Origin: Comamonadaceae bacterium
Lineage (GTDB): Bacteria; Pseudomonadota; Gammaproteobacteria; Burkholderiales; Burkholderiaceae_C
NCBI GenBank assembly: GCA_947372005.1
Contig: CANBRV010000087.1
Span: 1 to 8,696 of the forward strand
Length of the DNA: 8,696 nt
Direction of reading: 5' to 3'
Below the pieces are notes generated by a model. It searched no databases, had not been told where the DNA came from, and was given only the letters and a program-made list of their open reading frames with translations. Of this stretch, positions 5,824 to 8,696 are shown piece by piece. Position 1 is the first letter of the stretch. The number at the start of each line of letters is the position of its first letter. The position numbers and the translations under genes are program-made.

Positions 5824-5899
5824 GCCGATTTAGCTCAGTTGGTAGAGCAACCGCCTTGTAAGCGGTAGGTCATCAGTTCGAATCCGATAATCGGCACCA
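5824..5899 (+). tRNA. tRNA-Thr (anticodon UGU)
   Basis: A 76-nt cloverleaf with encoded CCA. The acceptor stem GCCGATT (5824-5830) pairs with AATCGGC (5889-5895), with discriminator A5896 and CCA at 5897-5899. The D arm is GCTC/GAGC, the anticodon stem ACCGC/GCGGT surrounds loop CTTGTAA with anticodon TGT at 5857-5859, and the T loop is TTCGAAT (5877-5883). The T stem has one A-C mismatch (A5875 with C5885). As I recall it, E. coli tRNA-Thr(UGU) has the same mismatch, so it does not argue for a pseudogene. The anticodon decodes ACA and, with U34 modification, other Thr codons. Confidence 0.97.
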
Positions 5900-5904
5900 A
5901 ATAT

Positions 5905-5938
5905 AAAGCCAGTCAAATTTTTTTGACTGGCTTTTTTT
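5905..5938 (+). terminator. Strong rho-independent terminator after tRNA-Thr
   Basis: A perfect 13-bp inverted repeat, AAAGCCAGTCAAA (5905-5917) with TTTGACTGGCTTT (5922-5934), has a TTTT loop and continues into a T run ending at 5938. It begins six bases after the tRNA CCA. Because the stem ends are A/T-rich on both sides, it could also stop the convergent minus-strand gene whose stop codon is at 5946-5948. Confidence 0.93.
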
Positions 5939-5945
5939 GTATGTA

Positions 5946-6227
5946 TTAATAGCTTCTTTTGAACCGAATAGATTGCACGGCAATTCCATTTGCTTGAATC
6001 GCCTCTAGCATGATTGGCTCTAGCTGTTTGAGCTTGGCAACAGCGGATGCGTTGCTGATAAGCAAGCACCACTCGCCATCAGTCAGAGGTCCAGCAGAAA
6101 TGCTGGTATGTAGGCCAAGCGGTATGCGTTTTAATACGGCAGTTAAGCACGCGCCAGATAACGCCATCCTATCTAAAAGATGAGAGAGCGTGTTAGATTC
6201 GGCGATGGCTTGCAAAACGGTGGGCAT
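5946..6227 (-). CDS. Short DUF721 (DciA-like) protein
   Basis: The product has 93 residues and reads as a single DUF721/DciA-type domain. An N-terminal helical part (LSHLLDRMALSGACLTAVLKRIP, about 14-36) is followed by the typical core GPLTDGEWCLLISNASAVAK (46-65), KLKQLEPIMLEAI (65-77), then AVQSIRFK at the end. DciA proteins load or regulate the replicative helicase DnaB in many bacteria that lack DnaC, but this one is shorter than well-studied DciA proteins and lacks an extra tail, so replication function is an inference from the family only. The ATG at 6227 is the only reasonable start, since an in-frame stop lies close upstream; no clear Shine-Dalgarno sequence is seen. It is convergent with the tRNA-Thr gene and divergent from the M23 gene with a 26-bp gap. 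A DUF721 gene beside M23 and secA recurs in betaproteobacteria. Confidence 0.75.
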   Translation of the reverse strand: MPTVLQAIAESNTLSHLLDRMALSGACLTAVLKRIPLGLHTSISAGPLTDGEWCLLISNASAVAKLKQLEPIMLEAIQANGIAVQSIRFKRSY

Positions 6228-6253
6228 GTGTCGTTGTACTTTAAGAGATTTTT

Positions 6254-7180
6254 ATGCACCTCATTATTACGGATGCTTGGATGGCCAAGAGTCGTCCAAT
6301 TCATTTAACAGGAACAAAGCTGATGTTGGCAGGGCTTGGCAGCTCATTGGTGCTAATGGCTACGGCTGCTGGGCTCTATCACTGGGTGTTTATGAAGGGC
6401 GCCCGTGAGGGGTGGCCTATTATTAGTAGCGTTGTCAAGTTAGTCGCTCGAGATGAGTTCGAGCAGCGAGATAAATTTTTACGTGAAAACTTGGACGTCA
6501 TGGCTCAAAAAGTGGGCGAAATGCAGGCCAAGCTTTTACAAATGGAGTCGCTCACAGAGCGTGTATCGGGTTTGGCGGGCATACCGCCAGCGGAAGTGAA
6601 AAATAAAACAGGTGTTGCCGGCGCTGGTGGACCTTTGGTGGCGGGGCGTAGCTTGAGTCTAGAGGAAGTGCAAAGCGCTGTAGATAGGCTGCAAATCATG
6701 AGCGACCAACAGACGGATCTTTTGACCGTAGCCGAGTCACGATTGTTCGAGCAAAAACTAAAAGCAATGGCCATTCCAACGCAGTTGCCAGTTTTGACGG
6801 GTCGAATTGGCTCTCCATTTGGTTGGCGTATTGACCCCATTACTGGGAAATCTGCTCTGCATACGGGACTTGATTTCCCGGCAGAGACGGGAACGCCCAT
6901 TTTTGCTAGTGCGGGCGGTTTGGTGGTTACGCAAGAATATCATCCTGAATACGGCAACATGATCGAGGTGGATCATGGGAATAATTTAATTAGTCGCTAT
7001 GCACACACGTCTAGGGTGTTTGTAAAAAAAGGCGATTTAATAAAGCGCGGACAAAAAATCGCCTTGGTTGGGGCCACGGGTCGATCGACGGGTCCGCATT
7101 TGCATTACGAAGTTTTAGCGCAAAGCGTGCCGCAAGACCCGCGTAAATTTTTAAATGCGGGGCTGGCATTGGTGAAATAA
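6254..7180 (+). CDS. Membrane-anchored M23 (LytM-domain) peptidase
   Basis: A 308-residue protein with a short cytoplasmic N terminus and one hydrophobic helix (about 23-43), so the rest lies in the periplasm. A likely coiled coil (about 66-106) is followed by a Gly/Ala-rich linker (119-131), a second helical stretch (134-173), and a C-terminal LytM domain from about 185. The zinc and catalytic residues look complete: HTGLD (His203, Asp207), SRYAH (His251) and PHLHYE (His282, His284). It should therefore be an active zinc endopeptidase that cuts peptidoglycan cross-links, rather than a degenerate EnvC/NlpD-type activator. AAGAGA (6243-6248) lies five bases before the ATG, and MHLIITDAWMAKSR resembles the start of betaproteobacterial relatives. 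It sits just upstream of secA on the same strand, 48 bp apart with no terminator between them, so co-transcription is likely. The specific bond cut is unknown. Confidence 0.92.
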   Translation: MHLIITDAWMAKSRPIHLTGTKLMLAGLGSSLVLMATAAGLYHWVFMKGAREGWPIISSVVKLVARDEFEQRDKFLRENLDVMAQKVGEMQAKLLQMESLTERVSGLAGIPPAEVKNKTGVAGAGGPLVAGRSLSLEEVQSAVDRLQIMSDQQTDLLTVAESRLFEQKLKAMAIPTQLPVLTGRIGSPFGWRIDPITGKSALHTGLDFPAETGTPIFASAGGLVVTQEYHPEYGNMIEVDHGNNLISRYAHTSRVFVKKGDLIKRGQKIALVGATGRSTGPHLHYEVLAQSVPQDPRKFLNAGLALVK

Positions 7181-7214
7181 AGAAAAATCAGCTTCGAATA
7201 GCGCCATGGGCAAG

Positions 7215-7220
7215 TAAAAT
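7215..7220 (+). promoter_or_regulatory. Candidate -10 element immediately before secA
   Basis: TAAAAT ends eight bases before the chosen secA ATG, so a start of transcription driven by it would fall at or just before that codon and give a nearly leaderless mRNA. The -35 region 17 bp upstream (CTTCGA, 7192-7197) is weak. A chance A/T-rich match is a real possibility. Confidence 0.25.
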
Positions 7221-7228
7221 CGATGGCT

Positions 7229-8696
7229 ATGGCTTTTACATTACTTACTAAAATTTTTGGCAGTCGCAATGATCGCCTTCTGAAGCATTATCGAAAATTA
7301 GCAAGTGAAGTCGCTAAATTTGAGACCCCCGTCAGCGCATTAGATGACGAAGCATTGCGTGGGAAAACGCAGCAATTTAAACAGCGCGTAGCGCTAGGTG
7401 AGACGCTGGATGCGTTGCTGCCAGAAGTTTTTGCCGTGGTGCGCGAGGCTTCTAAACGCGTGATGAAAATGCGTCACTTTGATGTGCAGCTGGTGGGCGG
7501 CGCTGCTTTGCATGAAGGCAAGGTTGCTGAAATGCGGACAGGCGAAGGCAAGACGCTAACAGCTACTTTGCCTGTGTATTTGAATGCACTGTCAGGCAAT
7601 GGTGTGCACGTCGTGACCGTGAACGACTATCTCGCGAATCGTGATGCACTGTGGATGGCGCGGCTATACAACTTCTTGGGCATGACAGTAGGGATTAACT
7701 TACCCAACATGTCACGCGCAGAAAAACAAGCTGCCTATGCCGCCGATATTACATACGGCACAAACAACGAGTTTGGATTTGACTATCTGCGCGACAACAT
7801 GGTCTACGAGATTGCAGACCGAGTGCAGCGTGGTCAGCACTATGCGATTGTGGATGAGGTCGATTCCATTTTGATTGATGAAGCACGCACACCACTCATT
7901 ATTAGTGGGCAAGCTGAAGATCAGACCGAGCTCTATCAGGTCATGCAAAAACTGGTTCCTGTGCTGGTGAAGCAAATTGGCGAAGAAGATCCTAGAACGG
8001 GCGAAGGCGTCATCACGCCTGGCGACTTCACGTTGGACGAGAAATCACACCAAATTTTCTTGACCGATCGTGGCTACGAAAACGCTGAGCGGATGATGTC
8101 GAATTTGGGTTTAATTACGCAGAATTCATCGCTTTACGACCCTGCCAATATCTCCTTGGTGCATCACTTGTACGCTGCGCTGCGTGCTAAACATCTGTAT
8201 CACCGTGATCAGCATTACGTGGTACAGGAGGGTGAAAATGGCGCTGAAATTGTGATCGTGGACGAATTCACGGGGCGGTTGATGTCGGGACGCCGTTGGG
8301 GCGAGGGTTTGCATCAGGCGGTAGAGGCTAAAGAAGGCGTACAAATTCAAGCTGAAAACCAGACGCTGGCATCGATTACCTTTCAAAATTATTTCCGCCT
8401 CTACAAAAAGCTAGCGGGTATGACGGGTACAGCCGATACCGAGGCTTACGAATTTCAAGAGATTTATGGCCTCGAGACGGTGGTGATACCGCCCAACCGA
8501 ATCAGTAAACGCAACGACCAACAAGACCGTGTTTACAAAAGCACACGGGAAAAGTATGAGGCAGCAATTCTTGATATTAAGGATTGTTATGAACGTGGGC
8601 AGCCTGTTTTGGTTGGAACAACTTCAATTGAAAATTCAGAATTAATCTCTGAAATGCTCACCAAAGAAGGCTTACCGCATCAGGTCTTAAATGCCA
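7229..8696 (+). CDS. secA: Preprotein translocase ATPase SecA, N-terminal part (cut by window edge)
   Basis: SecA is the motor that binds preproteins in the cytoplasm and pushes them through SecYEG using ATP. The first 489 codons of a protein usually about 900 residues long are present. Visible parts are the N-terminal LLTKIFGSRNDR, the Walker A motif MRTGEGKT (102-109), TYGTNNEFGFDYLRDN, the Walker B/DEAD-type motif DEVDSILIDEARTP (209-222), the preprotein cross-linking domain (about 225-370), FTGRLMSGRRWGEGLHQA, and KLAGMTGTADTEA leading into the second nucleotide-binding fold. In-frame ATGs are at 7223 and 7229. I choose 7229 because it gives the same N-terminal length as E. coli SecA and places the Walker Lys at 108 and DEVD at 209, as there. 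Neither start has a Shine-Dalgarno sequence. No SecM-like gene precedes it; the M23 gene occupies that place. Confidence 0.97.
   Translation, partial: MAFTLLTKIFGSRNDRLLKHYRKLASEVAKFETPVSALDDEALRGKTQQFKQRVALGETLDALLPEVFAVVREASKRVMKMRHFDVQLVGGAALHEGKVAEMRTGEGKTLTATLPVYLNALSGNGVHVVTVNDYLANRDALWMARLYNFLGMTVGINLPNMSRAEKQAAYAADITYGTNNEFGFDYLRDNMVYEIADRVQRGQHYAIVDEVDSILIDEARTPLIISGQAEDQTELYQVMQKLVPVLVKQIGEEDPRTGEGVITPGDFTLDEKSHQIFLTDRGYENAERMMSNLGLITQNSSLYDPANISLVHHLYAALRAKHLYHRDQHYVVQEGENGAEIVIVDEFTGRLMSGRRWGEGLHQAVEAKEGVQIQAENQTLASITFQNYFRLYKKLAGMTGTADTEAYEFQEIYGLETVVIPPNRISKRNDQQDRVYKSTREKYEAAILDIKDCYERGQPVLVGTTSIENSELISEMLTKEGLPHQVLNA

Noticed and set aside
5824..5899. tRNA-Thr as an attachment site of an integrated element
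   Set aside because: No second copy of the tRNA 3' end, no integrase and no foreign-looking genes are present; the flanking genes are housekeeping.
7206..7217. Mini-ORF ATG GGC AAG TAA just before secA, considered as a SecM-like or leader-peptide control element
   Set aside because: Three codons with no Shine-Dalgarno sequence and no stalling motif; such runs occur by chance.
1..8696. CRISPR array, insertion sequence, toxin-antitoxin pair or defence system
   Set aside because: I saw no regularly spaced repeats, transposase motifs, terminal inverted repeats or unexplained small gene pairs; every substantial stretch is accounted for by conserved genes.

Overview
The window looks like chromosomal housekeeping DNA from a betaproteobacterium, most likely of the order Burkholderiales. 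This rests on protein-level resemblance (MurB, SspA, cytochrome c1 and SecA all read as Burkholderiales-type), on the order petA-petB-petC-sspA-sspB, and on the pairing of a DUF721 gene with an M23 peptidase gene in front of secA. Base composition is moderate by eye rather than GC-rich, which suggests one of the lower-GC lineages of the order; I cannot name a genus.

Layout. Positions 1-1292 (minus strand) hold murB (peptidoglycan precursor synthesis) followed by the first 79 codons of a LysE/RhtB-type exporter that runs off the left edge. A 55-bp divergent gap leads to yajQ (1348-1833, plus strand). A good sigma-70-like promoter overlaps the end of yajQ and is followed by a perfect 14-bp inverted repeat. 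It then serves petA-petB-petC (1903-4617), the three subunits of the respiratory cytochrome bc1 complex. A hairpin followed by a T run separates these from sspA-sspB (4698-5774), an RNA polymerase-associated regulator and a ClpXP adaptor. Next come tRNA-Thr(UGU) (5824-5899) with a strong terminator, a short minus-strand DUF721/DciA-like gene (5946-6227), a divergent membrane-anchored M23 (LytM) peptidase (6254-7180), and the first 489 codons of secA (7229-8696), cut by the right edge.

How the genes fit together. The three pet genes build one complex that oxidises ubiquinol in the inner membrane and passes electrons to cytochrome c. MurB and the M23 protein act on the cell wall, SecA drives export across the inner membrane, and SspA/SspB connect stress transcription to regulated proteolysis.

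I found no mobile element, CRISPR array, defence system, toxin-antitoxin pair or unexplained ORF. No stretch above about 80 bp lacks a gene, and I do not see a previously undescribed system here. The points worth a second look are details: features of the bc1 Qo site and haem-binding helix, a Rieske protein with a KR rather than RR Tat motif and Phe in place of the usual Tyr near the cluster, a cytochrome c1 lacking a loop, the dyad at the pet promoter, and a secA start with no Shine-Dalgarno sequence and a -10-like box placed for a leaderless transcript.
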